A DNA stretch of 64,000 nucleotides from Fen-1273 sp963748405 (GTDB lineage: Bacteria > Bacteroidota > Ignavibacteria > UBA10030 > UBA6906). Numbering within the stretch: position 1 is the first letter of the stretch; every line of letters starts with the position of its first letter. The notes beneath the pieces were generated by a model. That model worked only from the letters and a program-made list of their open reading frames with translations. It had not been told where the DNA came from and made no database searches. Location of the stretch: the NCBI GenBank assembly GCA_963748405.1, contig CAVVIT010000011.1, positions 62,001-126,000 on the forward strand, read 5' to 3'. A program made the position numbers and the translations under genes. Positions 52,806 through 61,077 of this stretch are shown here, piece after piece.

Positions 52806-54665
52806 TTATTTTTTGAATAACCCTTTCAGCGCGTCGTTGACTTTCCCCTTCTTTTCCCCTTCAAGGCGGTCGGTCAGTTCTTTCTTCTTCGCGTCCGCGA
52901 GCGCCAGCTTGTCGCTGATGAGCGACTGGTACGCGTCGAGCTGTTTCCGGACGTCGGCGGTCCGGTCACCCAGCAGCTTCGTCACCTCGGCCTTCTTTCC
53001 CGCGATCGCCCCGTCGAGCGTTGATTGCAGTTCGGCCTGGGTCTTCGCGAACTCGGCTCCGAGGACCGCCGTCGAGCGCTCGGCGATCTTCGTGTCCAGG
53101 TCGGTGGAGAGCGCAAGGGCGAAGGGTCCGCCGGTGTTCCAGAGGCGGAAGCTGATCGTGAACTCGCTGATGTCGCGAAGCACGTCGTGGACGACCTGCT
53201 CGAGCACGCCGGCGGGTTCCCGGGTGAAGGCAACCCTGAACCCGGAGAGCGTGGTCTGTGCGTTGGCGTCGAACGCGCTTCCCGGTACGACGACCCTGAC
53301 CGAGGAACTCATGCGGGCGTCGGTGACCGTTGCCGCAAGAGCCCCCCCGGTCCCGAGGGCGAAGGCGGCGAGAGGAACGCCCCCCAGCGATACATCGTAT
53401 TCGTCGTACGGAACGTCCTTCGTCCGGTCGAACACCGCCTTCAGGTGAAATGTCCGTCCGTTCCCCTCCGCGCCCTCGAGTTCGGCCGTGATGGGGAAGT
53501 GCGTCACGCTCTGGTCGTTGGTGACGTTGTCGATCTCTCCCCTGACCCTGATGGCGGAGCCCGGGGCCGAGCTGTCGGTGCCTCCCGAGATCCGTATCTT
53601 CTCGATGAGAAACTTCGGGTACGCTCTCTCGAGGGGGAACGCGATCGTCTGTCCCTTCATCCTGGGCGGCGCGGTGTAGTCAGGTTTCGCAGAGGAATTC
53701 CGGATGTGCGCGCGCGCCCAGTCGATGTACGAAAGGTACGTCGTCGCCTTCCTGACGGTCTCCTCGCCGGCGAGGAGACGCGCGATCCCCGTCGTGCTCA
53801 GGTTGGGAAGCCTGGCCATCCCCTTCAACCGGGTGAAGTCGTCGGCCGCGATCGCTCCGGCGAGCCCCGCGGAGGCGTTGAGCTTCCGGATGTCGGACTC
53901 GATCGCCTCCCGGCGCGTGGCGAGCGAGGCGGAGATCTCGTTGATCCCCTTCACGGAGGTTTCCACCGTCGTGACCGCACCCGTGATCGCGGGGAGCGAA
54001 TTGAGCTGCGACGTGTTGATGGATGTGATGCCCGCCGCCAGGTCCGCGAGGTTCTTCCTGGAGCCCTCGAAATCGGCGAGGCTCGAGTTCCACTGCGCGG
54101 AGGAGGCGAGGGCCTGGTCCTTCAGCGAGTCGAGGTGCTTCAGCGTGTGGATGTCCATCGCCTTGACGAGGCTGTCGGCGTTGATGTGCAGGCCGGCGAA
54201 TCCGGCCGCTGCCGGAGGGGGTGCCTCGCCCGTGCTCTGGAGCGCACCCTGTGCACGGGCGGTGAATGTGCTGTCGGGGGAGGTTCCCGCGGGTGCGGGG
54301 GCGGCCTTGTGCGGGAGTGACCCGTCCGTGGTCCGCGGAGTTCCCAGGATCAACTGGTCGACCTCCATCGCCTGGATGACGTATTTGGCGCGGAGCAGCT
54401 GGCCGAACTCCATTGCGAATTTCACGTTCCCCGTCTCGAAGAGGTTGCGCCACCCGTCATGGGGATCGGCGACCTGCAGGCGGGCCCACCGGATGCCGAG
54501 GGGGGAAAGCGAGACATGGAGCCCCTGGATCTCCACTCGTGCGCCGACGGCGGCCTCTCCCCCCGCTTCGAGCCCCAGCGTGACCCACGTATCGATGAAG
54601 ATCACCACGACGGCACAGACCACGACGGCCGGTATCAGGACGAAATACACGAATTTCCTTCTCAT
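52806..54665 (-). CDS. TIGR03545 family membrane protein
   Basis: Protein of about 619 residues with an N-terminal membrane segment (FVYFVLIPAVVVCAVVVIFI) followed by a large extracytoplasmic region that starts with an AsmA-like strand pattern and later has helical, coiled-coil stretches. It matches the TIGR03545 type, which is nearly always next to a TIGR03546 protein, as here. The start codon lies three bases after the TIGR03546 stop. A role in outer-membrane lipid or lipoprotein traffic is plausible because of the AsmA likeness, but is inference. Confidence 0.8.
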   Translation of the reverse strand: MRRKFVYFVLIPAVVVCAVVVIFIDTWVTLGLEAGGEAAVGARVEIQGLHVSLSPLGIRWARLQVADPHDGWRNLFETGNVKFAMEFGQLLRAKYVIQAMEVDQLILGTPRTTDGSLPHKAAPAPAGTSPDSTFTARAQGALQSTGEAPPPAAAGFAGLHINADSLVKAMDIHTLKHLDSLKDQALASSAQWNSSLADFEGSRKNLADLAAGITSINTSQLNSLPAITGAVTTVETSVKGINEISASLATRREAIESDIRKLNASAGLAGAIAADDFTRLKGMARLPNLSTTGIARLLAGEETVRKATTYLSYIDWARAHIRNSSAKPDYTAPPRMKGQTIAFPLERAYPKFLIEKIRISGGTDSSAPGSAIRVRGEIDNVTNDQSVTHFPITAELEGAEGNGRTFHLKAVFDRTKDVPYDEYDVSLGGVPLAAFALGTGGALAATVTDARMSSSVRVVVPGSAFDANAQTTLSGFRVAFTREPAGVLEQVVHDVLRDISEFTISFRLWNTGGPFALALSTDLDTKIAERSTAVLGAEFAKTQAELQSTLDGAIAGKKAEVTKLLGDRTADVRKQLDAYQSLISDKLALADAKKKELTDRLEGEKKGKVNDALKGLFKK

Positions 54666-54667
54666 GG

Positions 54668-55192
54668 CTAGCCTTTCAGGTCGCGGATTCGTCTGTACCA
54701 CTGGAGCATCTTGCTCCGATCCAGCACCTGGTAGACCTTCCACTTTTCGAGCCGCGAGTGGATGTGCGTCCGGTAGGCGACGACGAAGTGTTTCATCCCC
54801 GCGTAGATCGGGACGAACAGCACGAGTGCCGCCACGAAACTTCCCATGACGACGGTGTTGTTGAACCGGGTCAGGGGCGCCACGGGGGCGTTATACAGCC
54901 AGGTCCAGAGCCCTTTCAGGGGATCCGCATTCACGAGGATCTGGTACCCGAGCCAGTGAAAGACGGGATCGAGGATGAACGCGAAGAGGCTGAAGAGCGT
55001 CATGGCGACCCCCGCAGCCGAAAAATTGACATCAAGGGCAAGCAGGATAAGCCAGACGAATGCGCCCTGGAGCGTCAGCATCGGCGACAGGCCGAGAATC
55101 GAACCGAGCGCGAACCCGCCTGCGACCTGTGCCGGCGTCTGGCCCGCCCGCAGGATATTGACAAAGTCCCTGATGAACTTGAGATAGAACAT
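54668..55192 (-). CDS. TIGR03546 family membrane protein
   Basis: Membrane protein of 174 residues related to DUF2062 proteins, with hydrophobic segments at about 25-60, 65-90 and 120-145. It contains TPAQVAGGFALGSILGLSPMLTLQG, the family signature. The ATG follows CGGAGCGGACA. It leads the four-gene leftward operon (TIGR03546, TIGR03545, rho, glycosylase). No function is established. Confidence 0.85.
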   Translation of the reverse strand: MFYLKFIRDFVNILRAGQTPAQVAGGFALGSILGLSPMLTLQGAFVWLILLALDVNFSAAGVAMTLFSLFAFILDPVFHWLGYQILVNADPLKGLWTWLYNAPVAPLTRFNNTVVMGSFVAALVLFVPIYAGMKHFVVAYRTHIHSRLEKWKVYQVLDRSKMLQWYRRIRDLKG

Positions 55193-55232
55193 TGTCCGCT
55201 CCGGATGGGTGACGTGGGGAAAGACCGGATGT

Positions 55233-55261
55233 AAAGTATCACTCGAACGGACAACTTGCAA
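55233..55261 (-). promoter_or_regulatory. Promoter of the TIGR03546-rho operon
   Basis: On the minus strand TTGCAA (55261-55256) and TACTTT (55238-55233), 17-base spacer. Confidence 0.4.
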
Positions 55262-55306
55262 GGGAAGAAGGAGCCGCGTTTTGCGGAGGGCCCGGCGGCG
55301 CCGTGA

Positions 55307-55951
55307 TCATTTCCGCAGCATCTTGAGGGCGTGGTTCCATGCGCCCGTGCGCACACCGAAAGCGACCCACAGGAGGCAGAGGGGCTCGAGGAGGCGCGCT
55401 CCCTCGATTCCTCCGAGATCGGTCGCCGGCCACCCGAGTGACGTGAGAAGCGCGCTGACGGTATCCTTTGCCGCGGCGTCGTTCCCGCAGATAAACATGT
55501 CGGGGGGGCCTCCCGGGAATGAAGGATTCACCATGTGCGCGTGACCGACCATGTTGAAGCACTTCACGACGCGTGAACCGGGGAGCCACCGCTGCACCTG
55601 TTCCCCGCCGGAATCCGTATGTCCCAGCGCCAGGCGGGGGGGGCCGCCCGGCGTGAACACCAGCGGGTTCGTCGCGTCGATCACGACCTTCCCCGCGAGG
55701 CGTGCCTTCCCCGCAAGCGCCAGCGCATTCTCCGTCCCGCTCCAGAGCGTTGCGACGATCACGGGATCTCCGAACGCCGCCGTCTCGGCGAACGTCCCGC
55801 CGGCCGCGCCCTTTCCCGCCGAGGAGAGCCAGCTCTTCAAACGTTCGCTCTGCGGGTTGCGTGAACCGATCATGACGCCGTGGCCGAGACGCAGGAGCCC
55901 CGCGCCCAGCGCTGTTCCGACGTCTCCTGTACCCAGTATGCCGATGTTCAT
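55307..55951 (-). CDS. NADP-dependent oxidoreductase, F420-reductase-like
   Basis: Dinucleotide-binding protein of 214 residues in the NADP oxidoreductase, coenzyme F420-dependent-like family. The Rossmann motif is GTGDVGTALGAGL and the NADP phosphate is probably held by GSRNPQSER. Bacterial relatives without F420 are common and their substrates are unknown. It is followed, not closely, by the TIGR03546 operon. Confidence 0.87.
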   Translation of the reverse strand: MNIGILGTGDVGTALGAGLLRLGHGVMIGSRNPQSERLKSWLSSAGKGAAGGTFAETAAFGDPVIVATLWSGTENALALAGKARLAGKVVIDATNPLVFTPGGPPRLALGHTDSGGEQVQRWLPGSRVVKCFNMVGHAHMVNPSFPGGPPDMFICGNDAAAKDTVSALLTSLGWPATDLGGIEGARLLEPLCLLWVAFGVRTGAWNHALKMLRK

Positions 55952-56022
55952 CCGTGATCCTCCCGTCGAGTGCGCACTCCGCTTCCACGGCGCGCGGCCT
56001 CCGCGCAGCCGGCGTCATGATC

Positions 56023-57195
56023 TTACAATGCCGGGACGGGCGCGGAAGTTCCGTCGCGGACGAGCCTCGCGATCCCTGCGGCGGCCCCGATGCCGAGCGC
56101 GCCCCCCAGGATGAACGGCCAGGCGGGGCCCCATCCTTCCCACAGCGCCCCGGCGATGACCGAGGCGGGGAGGAGACCGATCCCCGTGATCATGGCGTGA
56201 AGGCCGATCGCGCCGGCGCGGACGCCGGGCGGCGCGAGGTCCGAGACGAGGGCCTTCTCCACGCCGTCCGTCAGCCCGCTGTACGCGCCGTACAGCGTGA
56301 ACAGGATCCACGGGATCCAGGTCGAGTGCGCGGGGTCGGAGAAGGCGAATGCGAAATAGACGCACCCGTAGACGGTGTATCCCCAGACGAGAATCCGCCG
56401 CCGGCCGAGCCTGTCGGAGAGCCGCCCCGCCGGGTACGACAGCACCATGTACGAGACGTTGTACGCAAGATAGAGGAGGAGGACCCCCGCCGGTCCGCGC
56501 TCCGGCCCCGAGGAGCGGAGCAGGAGGAATGCGTTGGATGAATTCCCCAGCGAGAAGATGAACGCGACGCCGAGGAACCTCCGGAGATTCTGCGGGAGTG
56601 CGCGGAACCTGAGGACGGGCTTCGCCCGTTCCCGGCGCTGATCGCGGGGGGGCTCCCGGAGCCAGAACAGCAGCACGACGCCGGCCAGCGCGGGGAACAC
56701 GGAGAGGAAAAACACATTCCTGTAGCCGGCGCTCCCCCCGGCGATGATGACGAAGGCGGCACAGACGCCGATCACCGCGCCGGCCGTATCCATCCCCCTG
56801 TGCAGGCCGAACGCTCTTCCCCGTTTCTTCTCGTCGGTACTCTCGGCGATGATCGCGTCGCGTGGCGCCGTGCGTATCCCCTTGCCGAACCTGTCCACGG
56901 TGCGCGCGCAGAGGACGGTGCCCCAGCCCGTTGCGAGCGCGAGGACCAGTTTCCCGAGCGCTGATGCGGCATATCCCGCAAGCGTCAGCCCCTTCCGTTT
57001 TCCCACGCTGTCGGCGATGCGGCCGGAGAAGAGTTTCAGGATGCTCGCCAGGCTTTCAGCGAACCCTTCGATGAGACCGAGCGCCGCGGGGCCCGCGCCG
57101 ACGGAGGCCAGGAACAGCGGGATGATCGGATAGACCATCTCACTCGAGATGTCGGTACAGAGCGATGTGAGGCCGAGCAGGATGATGTTGAACAC
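56023..57195 (-). CDS. MFS transporter
   Basis: Major-facilitator transporter of 390 residues with 12 predicted helices. FSGRIADSVGKRKGLTLAGY is the loop 2-3 motif and RTVDRFGKGIRTAPRDAI is a signature of a group often annotated as permease of unknown substrate. The midpoint loop carries RRERAKPVLRFRALPQNLR. Start ATG at 57195. It is 51 bases after the DinB-family gene. Confidence 0.9.
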   Translation of the reverse strand: MFNIILLGLTSLCTDISSEMVYPIIPLFLASVGAGPAALGLIEGFAESLASILKLFSGRIADSVGKRKGLTLAGYAASALGKLVLALATGWGTVLCARTVDRFGKGIRTAPRDAIIAESTDEKKRGRAFGLHRGMDTAGAVIGVCAAFVIIAGGSAGYRNVFFLSVFPALAGVVLLFWLREPPRDQRRERAKPVLRFRALPQNLRRFLGVAFIFSLGNSSNAFLLLRSSGPERGPAGVLLLYLAYNVSYMVLSYPAGRLSDRLGRRRILVWGYTVYGCVYFAFAFSDPAHSTWIPWILFTLYGAYSGLTDGVEKALVSDLAPPGVRAGAIGLHAMITGIGLLPASVIAGALWEGWGPAWPFILGGALGIGAAAGIARLVRDGTSAPVPAL

Positions 57196-57246
57196 AGAGC
57201 GCCTGTGCGGTGGAAAGAACGGAGGAGCGTGCCGCGCCGCGGAGGA

Positions 57247-57750
57247 TCAGATCGCCGGCGGCTGCATGCCGAACGCGGCCCATTCCTGGCGCGCCGGCCC
57301 GTAGAGGCCGGGGATGTCGAGCCCCGCCTGCCTCATGAGGACCGTCATCTGACCCCGGTGATGGGCCTGGTGCAGTATGAGGGAGGTGAGCGTGAATCCC
57401 CGCGCCCACTTCTCCCCGTACATGTCGTCCTTCTCCTGGAGCGTGGCGTCTGTCCAGTGTGCCTTGACCTCCTCAAGGAGGGAGATCGCGGCCTCGCTGT
57501 ACGCCTTCGCGATGAGTTTTGCGCCGGGCGGTACCGGATCCTCCGGGGCGGGCCCGCGGAGCTTCAACCCGGTGCGTGAGGTCATTTCCGGGATCGTCGT
57601 CGTGATATGCCAGGCGAGTCGCGCGAGCGTTCTCCCCTCCGGGTTCACGGCCTGGGACAGAGCGCGGTCGGTGAGGTGCTTGAACAGCTTCTGCGTCGAT
57701 TCCAGTTCGCTCGACCAGATGTGATCGAAATCGGTGATCCGTGAGATCAT
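57247..57750 (-). CDS. DinB family protein
   Basis: Four-helix DinB-superfamily protein of 167 residues. Metal-ligand histidines are in RLAWHITTTIPEM and ILHQAHHRGQM. Likely a thiol-dependent transferase or metalloenzyme of unknown substrate. It is a distant relative of the YfiT-like gene at 26268, and like it sits next to a transporter gene. Confidence 0.85.
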   Translation of the reverse strand: MISRITDFDHIWSSELESTQKLFKHLTDRALSQAVNPEGRTLARLAWHITTTIPEMTSRTGLKLRGPAPEDPVPPGAKLIAKAYSEAAISLLEEVKAHWTDATLQEKDDMYGEKWARGFTLTSLILHQAHHRGQMTVLMRQAGLDIPGLYGPARQEWAAFGMQPPAI

Positions 57751-57787
57751 GTGCGGACTCCGGTAATGTGAGGGGAGTGTACGACGT

Positions 57788-59302
57788 TCAGCGGTGGACG
57801 ATCGCCCATTCCGGGAGGATGACGATGTCGATCCGCCGGTTCCGGGCGCGCCCTTCGGGCGTGGCGTTCTCGGTGATGCTGCGGCTACCGCCGTATCCCT
57901 GGGAGAGTATCGGTGTCGACGGGGGAAGTGCGGAGCGCAGGTAGGTGGCGACGGCTTCCGCCCGCGAATCGGAGATCCGCTGGTTCAGCAGCTCGTTCCC
58001 CCCGCTCTCGGTGTGCCCCTCCACGGTGATCTGCGCATTCGGAAACATCCGCACGGCGCGGACGATCTTGCTCAGGAGCCCGGAGAACCTCGGCTCGATC
58101 GTGCTCTTCCCCGGCTGGAATTCCAGCCCGTAGATGCGGAGGAGCACCGTGTTTCCGTCCCGCAGCACCAGCCCGTCGTCGGGGGTGAAGATCATGCTTG
58201 CAAGGGCGACGGTCTGGTCATGCCGTTTCCGTTCCTCGCCCTTGCGGAGCTGGTCCTCCCCCGTGGCCGCGTTCCCCTGCTGGGATTCCAGGAGCGCGAT
58301 CCTCCGCCGGAGGTTGTCGTTTTCGGAGAGGATGCTCCTGAGGCTGTCGGCCTCTTCCGCCCTGCTTGAATCCCGGCCCTTCAGGGCGGCGATGATCTGC
58401 TCCACGGGTCCGGCGAAGCCCGCGTCGAAGCGAAGCCGGAGGTTCAGGGCGGTGCCGATCTTCCCGATCGTGGTTTCCGACTCGAGGATCTCGTCTTCGA
58501 GGTCGCGTCCCTGCGTGTGCAGCTGGGAGATGATGGTGTGCAGGTAGATCGCGTGGGCCGCCTCGTAGCGCGCCTCCTCGGCGAGCCGCCGCGGTTCGGC
58601 GTTGTCGTAGCGGTTCTGCTGGATCATCGACTCGGCGAGGTTTGCAAGCTTGTACGCCCTCTCGAGCGTCTGCGGCGCCGTCGCGCGCACCTTCATCTCT
58701 TCCGCCCGCGCCAGCATTTCCCGTGCGCGGGAGAGGTAATTCGACTTGATGGCGTCGAGCTCGACCGCCCGGTAGAGGCCCATGGCTTCCGCCCCGTCCG
58801 TGCGCGCGGTCCGCTGGTCCCCGTCTTCAAGCGAGGTGGCCGCCGAGCGGAAGAGGGCTTCCGCCTTGTCCCAGCGCTCGGGAGACGCGCGCATCGCGTC
58901 GGCGCTCATGGCGTCCGCCCGGGCCGTCACCGTCCCGGCAAAGATGATTGCGGCGGGCTTGCTCGCGTCGGACGACGCAAGGAAATATCTCGCCGCGTTC
59001 CTGATTTTCTCCTGGATCTCATCGAGCGGGCGGCCGCGCTGGAAGGCGTCTTTTGCGTCGAGGTAGGTGTCCATCGCGCGGGAGAAGCTCTTGGGGGCGA
59101 GGACGTCGGCGTTCGATTCCTTGGCGCGCAGGTGGGCGGCGTCCGCATCGCGGAAGAGCTGCGCGCGGAAATTATCCTGCGCAGGCGCCGCGTGCGCCGC
59201 CAGGAGCGTCCACAGGACGGCCGAAAGCGCAGGTCGAAGCGTGCGCCGTGTCGCGGCCCGGATCGCGGGCGCGAACTGTGTGCTGCGTTCCCCCGATTTC
59301 AT
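57788..59302 (-). CDS. OmpA-family peptidoglycan-binding protein
   Basis: Exported protein of 504 residues. A signal sequence near 20-42 is followed by a helical region with DUF4398-like repeats (about 45-260), a coiled-coil segment (about 300-350) and a C-terminal OmpA domain (about 385-500) with ITVEGHTESGG and NQRISDSRAEAVATYL, then RNRRIDIVI. The OmpA domain should hold peptidoglycan non-covalently. It starts 40 bases after the small helical protein gene and probably shares its promoter. Confidence 0.9.
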   Translation of the reverse strand: MKSGERSTQFAPAIRAATRRTLRPALSAVLWTLLAAHAAPAQDNFRAQLFRDADAAHLRAKESNADVLAPKSFSRAMDTYLDAKDAFQRGRPLDEIQEKIRNAARYFLASSDASKPAAIIFAGTVTARADAMSADAMRASPERWDKAEALFRSAATSLEDGDQRTARTDGAEAMGLYRAVELDAIKSNYLSRAREMLARAEEMKVRATAPQTLERAYKLANLAESMIQQNRYDNAEPRRLAEEARYEAAHAIYLHTIISQLHTQGRDLEDEILESETTIGKIGTALNLRLRFDAGFAGPVEQIIAALKGRDSSRAEEADSLRSILSENDNLRRRIALLESQQGNAATGEDQLRKGEERKRHDQTVALASMIFTPDDGLVLRDGNTVLLRIYGLEFQPGKSTIEPRFSGLLSKIVRAVRMFPNAQITVEGHTESGGNELLNQRISDSRAEAVATYLRSALPPSTPILSQGYGGSRSITENATPEGRARNRRIDIVILPEWAIVHR

Positions 59303-59342
59303 GCTGGTTCGGATTCTCCGCCGGCTGCGCCTTCCGGCGCCG

Positions 59343-59801
59343 TCAGGCGCCTTCCATTCCGGTGAACAGTGACTGCAGATTCAGGGAGGACGCCTTCGTC
59401 TTGCTCGCCAGGGAGACGTACCGGCGGGCCAGCGTGTCCTTCCCGGTTCCGAGAACGGTACTGATCAACCCGAGTGCCTCGGCGTACTCGGTCGGGGGGA
59501 GTTCTTTGAGTATGTGCGTCCAGATGGCCTCTTCCAGGACGTTGAACGCGGTCTGGACTTCCCAGAGGTCGAAGCCGGAAGCGAACCGCTCCCGGGCGAT
59601 CGAGTCCGCGTGGGCAACCATGGGACCCAGGTTCCGTTCCTTGACCGCGCGGGTCGTCAACACGAGAAGCGCCTTCAGACGCTGATGCGTATGCTCGGTC
59701 CCCGACTTCTCATAGTTTTTCAGATGCGCGCGCGACATCGCGTCCGAAGCGGATTCGATGATCACCGCCATCCGCTCGTGAAGTAATTCGTTCAGTGTCA
59801 T
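59343..59801 (-). CDS. Helical protein, possible RsbRD N-terminal-like sensor
   Basis: All-helical cytosolic protein of 152 residues: RLKALLVLTTRAVKERNLGPMVAHADSIARERFASGFDLWEVQTAFNVLEEAIW recalls the RsbRD_N sensor domain that precedes STAS or kinase modules, here standing alone. Promoter and OmpA-family neighbour suggest an envelope link. The match is by eye and may be wrong. Confidence 0.65.
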   Translation of the reverse strand: MTLNELLHERMAVIIESASDAMSRAHLKNYEKSGTEHTHQRLKALLVLTTRAVKERNLGPMVAHADSIARERFASGFDLWEVQTAFNVLEEAIWTHILKELPPTEYAEALGLISTVLGTGKDTLARRYVSLASKTKASSLNLQSLFTGMEGA

Positions 59802-59838
59802 GGGAACCAGGAGAAAATGCGGTGCGCAATGGTCTTAA

Positions 59839-59867
59839 AATATACGCTCTGGTGTGTTGTGAATCAA
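59839..59867 (-). promoter_or_regulatory. Promoter of the helical protein-OmpA unit
   Basis: On the minus strand TTGATT (59867-59862) and TATATT (59844-59839), 17-base spacer; leader about 30 bases. Confidence 0.6.
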
Positions 59868-59936
59868 CGCGGGAGGCGCGGGGCGCCGTGAAAACGCATA
59901 TTCTGGCCGTTTTTCAGGAACGGCCTGTGGCCGTTG

Positions 59937-60806
59937 TCACACGGGAGGGGCGGAGGATCCCCCGGTCTTCCGCCAGTCGAGGAAGAGCTTCCTTGAGGGG
60001 GGCTGACACGACGGACAGAAGAACGTGTCGTGCCCCCGGACCCCTTCGCGGCGTATCGTCGACCCGCACCGGGGGCAGGGTTCTCCTTTTCTGTTTCTCA
60101 CCTTCATGTGTCCGCGCACCTTCACGTGGATCGGCCTGGCCGCCTCCTCCACCATTGTGGTCCCCCAGGCCATCACGCCGGTGACGGCGTCGAAGAGCCT
60201 CCCGATGTCCTCCTCGCTCAGCCGCCCGGCGAAGGTCTTCGGGTGGATGCCCGCTTCGAAGAGGATCTCGTCGGCGTACGCGTTCCCGATGGCGCTGAGG
60301 ACGGTCTGGTCGTTGATCATCACGCGTATCTGCCGCCGGGAATTTTCCCCGACGAGCGTCCGGAATGTATCCCGGGTGAATGCCGGTGAAAGTATATCGA
60401 TCCCCTGCGTCCCGTACCGGGGGATCCCCTCCGTGTCGGCGCGGCGGCAGACGTACAGTTTCGCCATTTTCTTTTCATCGCAGAGCCGCAGCACCGGTCC
60501 GTCGTCGAACGTCCACGCCGCGCACAGATGCCCTTCCGGCTTTTCGCCTTTCCTCTGGATCTGGAACCGCCCCGCGAGCATCAGGTTGGTGACGATGTCG
60601 ATGTCCCCGCTCAGGCTGAGGCGGAGGAACGGCCCGTGATGCTCCACGCCGGTGACCGCGGCGCCGCGGAGCGCATCCCCCGGCGGCGCGTCAAGCATGT
60701 TCCGCAGGACGACGGGCTGCTTCACATCCATTGCCCGCACGCGAAGCCCCGTAAGGGCGGCGGCAAGATGTTTCCGTATGTAGACGAGGTCCGGGAGTTC
60801 GGGCAT
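59937..60806 (-). CDS. Fpg/Nei family DNA glycosylase
   Basis: Bifunctional base-excision repair glycosylase/AP lyase of 289 residues. It begins MPELPD: after methionine loss, Pro1 is the nucleophile and Glu2 the acid. The H2TH motif region is GNAYADEILFEAGIHP and the C-terminal zinc finger has CPRCG and CPSCQ. The PELPD start and lack of a canonical PGWGxKTxxF lead suggest an Nei-like or divergent Fpg member. Oxidised bases are the likely substrate. Confidence 0.9.
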   Translation of the reverse strand: MPELPDLVYIRKHLAAALTGLRVRAMDVKQPVVLRNMLDAPPGDALRGAAVTGVEHHGPFLRLSLSGDIDIVTNLMLAGRFQIQRKGEKPEGHLCAAWTFDDGPVLRLCDEKKMAKLYVCRRADTEGIPRYGTQGIDILSPAFTRDTFRTLVGENSRRQIRVMINDQTVLSAIGNAYADEILFEAGIHPKTFAGRLSEEDIGRLFDAVTGVMAWGTTMVEEAARPIHVKVRGHMKVRNRKGEPCPRCGSTIRREGVRGHDTFFCPSCQPPSRKLFLDWRKTGGSSAPPV

Positions 60807-60838
60807 GCGCTGCGTTATCTCGGGTCGTTCAACGGGAA

Positions 60839-60867
60839 AATATACCCACGGCTTCCCGCCGAATCAA
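60839..60867 (-). promoter_or_regulatory. Promoter of the Fpg/Nei gene
   Basis: On the minus strand TTGATT (60867-60862) and TATATT (60844-60839), 17-base spacer; leader about 26 bases. Divergent from the thiamine operon promoter. Confidence 0.6.
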
Positions 60868-60881
60868 GTTCCCCCCGCCGT

Positions 60882-60910
60882 TTGCTTCTTTCTCGGAATA
60901 TGAGTAGATA
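60882..60910 (+). promoter_or_regulatory. Promoter of the thiamine operon
   Basis: TTGCTT at 60882-60887 and TAGATA at 60905-60910, 17-base spacer. The predicted transcript starts near 60917, just before the riboswitch. Confidence 0.5.
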
Positions 60911-60919
60911 CAGGCGTCA

Positions 60920-61004
60920 CCGTTAGGGGTGTCCCGCCGCAAAAGCGGGACTGAGATCACACCCTAAAAAACCTGATCTGGATCATGCCAGCGTAGGGAA
61001 ACGG
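60920..61004 (+). promoter_or_regulatory. TPP riboswitch (THI element)
   Basis: The aptamer carries the invariant blocks GGGGTG (60926-60931), CTGAGA (60951-60956), CACCC, ACCTGATCTGGAT (60971-60983) and GCCAGCGTAGGGAA. P1 pairs 60920-60924 with 61000-61004. Between them a hairpin with CCGC/GCGG arms forms the variable P3. It senses thiamine diphosphate and sits ahead of an intrinsic terminator (61034-61068). Confidence 0.95.
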
Positions 61005-61033
61005 AACCAAGTCTGCTTCTTGATTTCCTTTTC

Positions 61034-61068
61034 AATCCCGCGCCGGCATCCCCGCGGGATTTGTTTTT
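61034..61068 (+). terminator. Riboswitch-controlled intrinsic terminator
   Basis: Stem of 9 bp (61034-61042 with 61053-61061) followed by TGTTTTT, then GGAGG (61069-61073) and the ATG at 61078. TPP binding should favour this stem and stop transcription; the stem also abuts the ribosome-binding site, so initiation could be blocked too. Confidence 0.8.
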
Positions 61069-61077
61069 GGAGGAACC

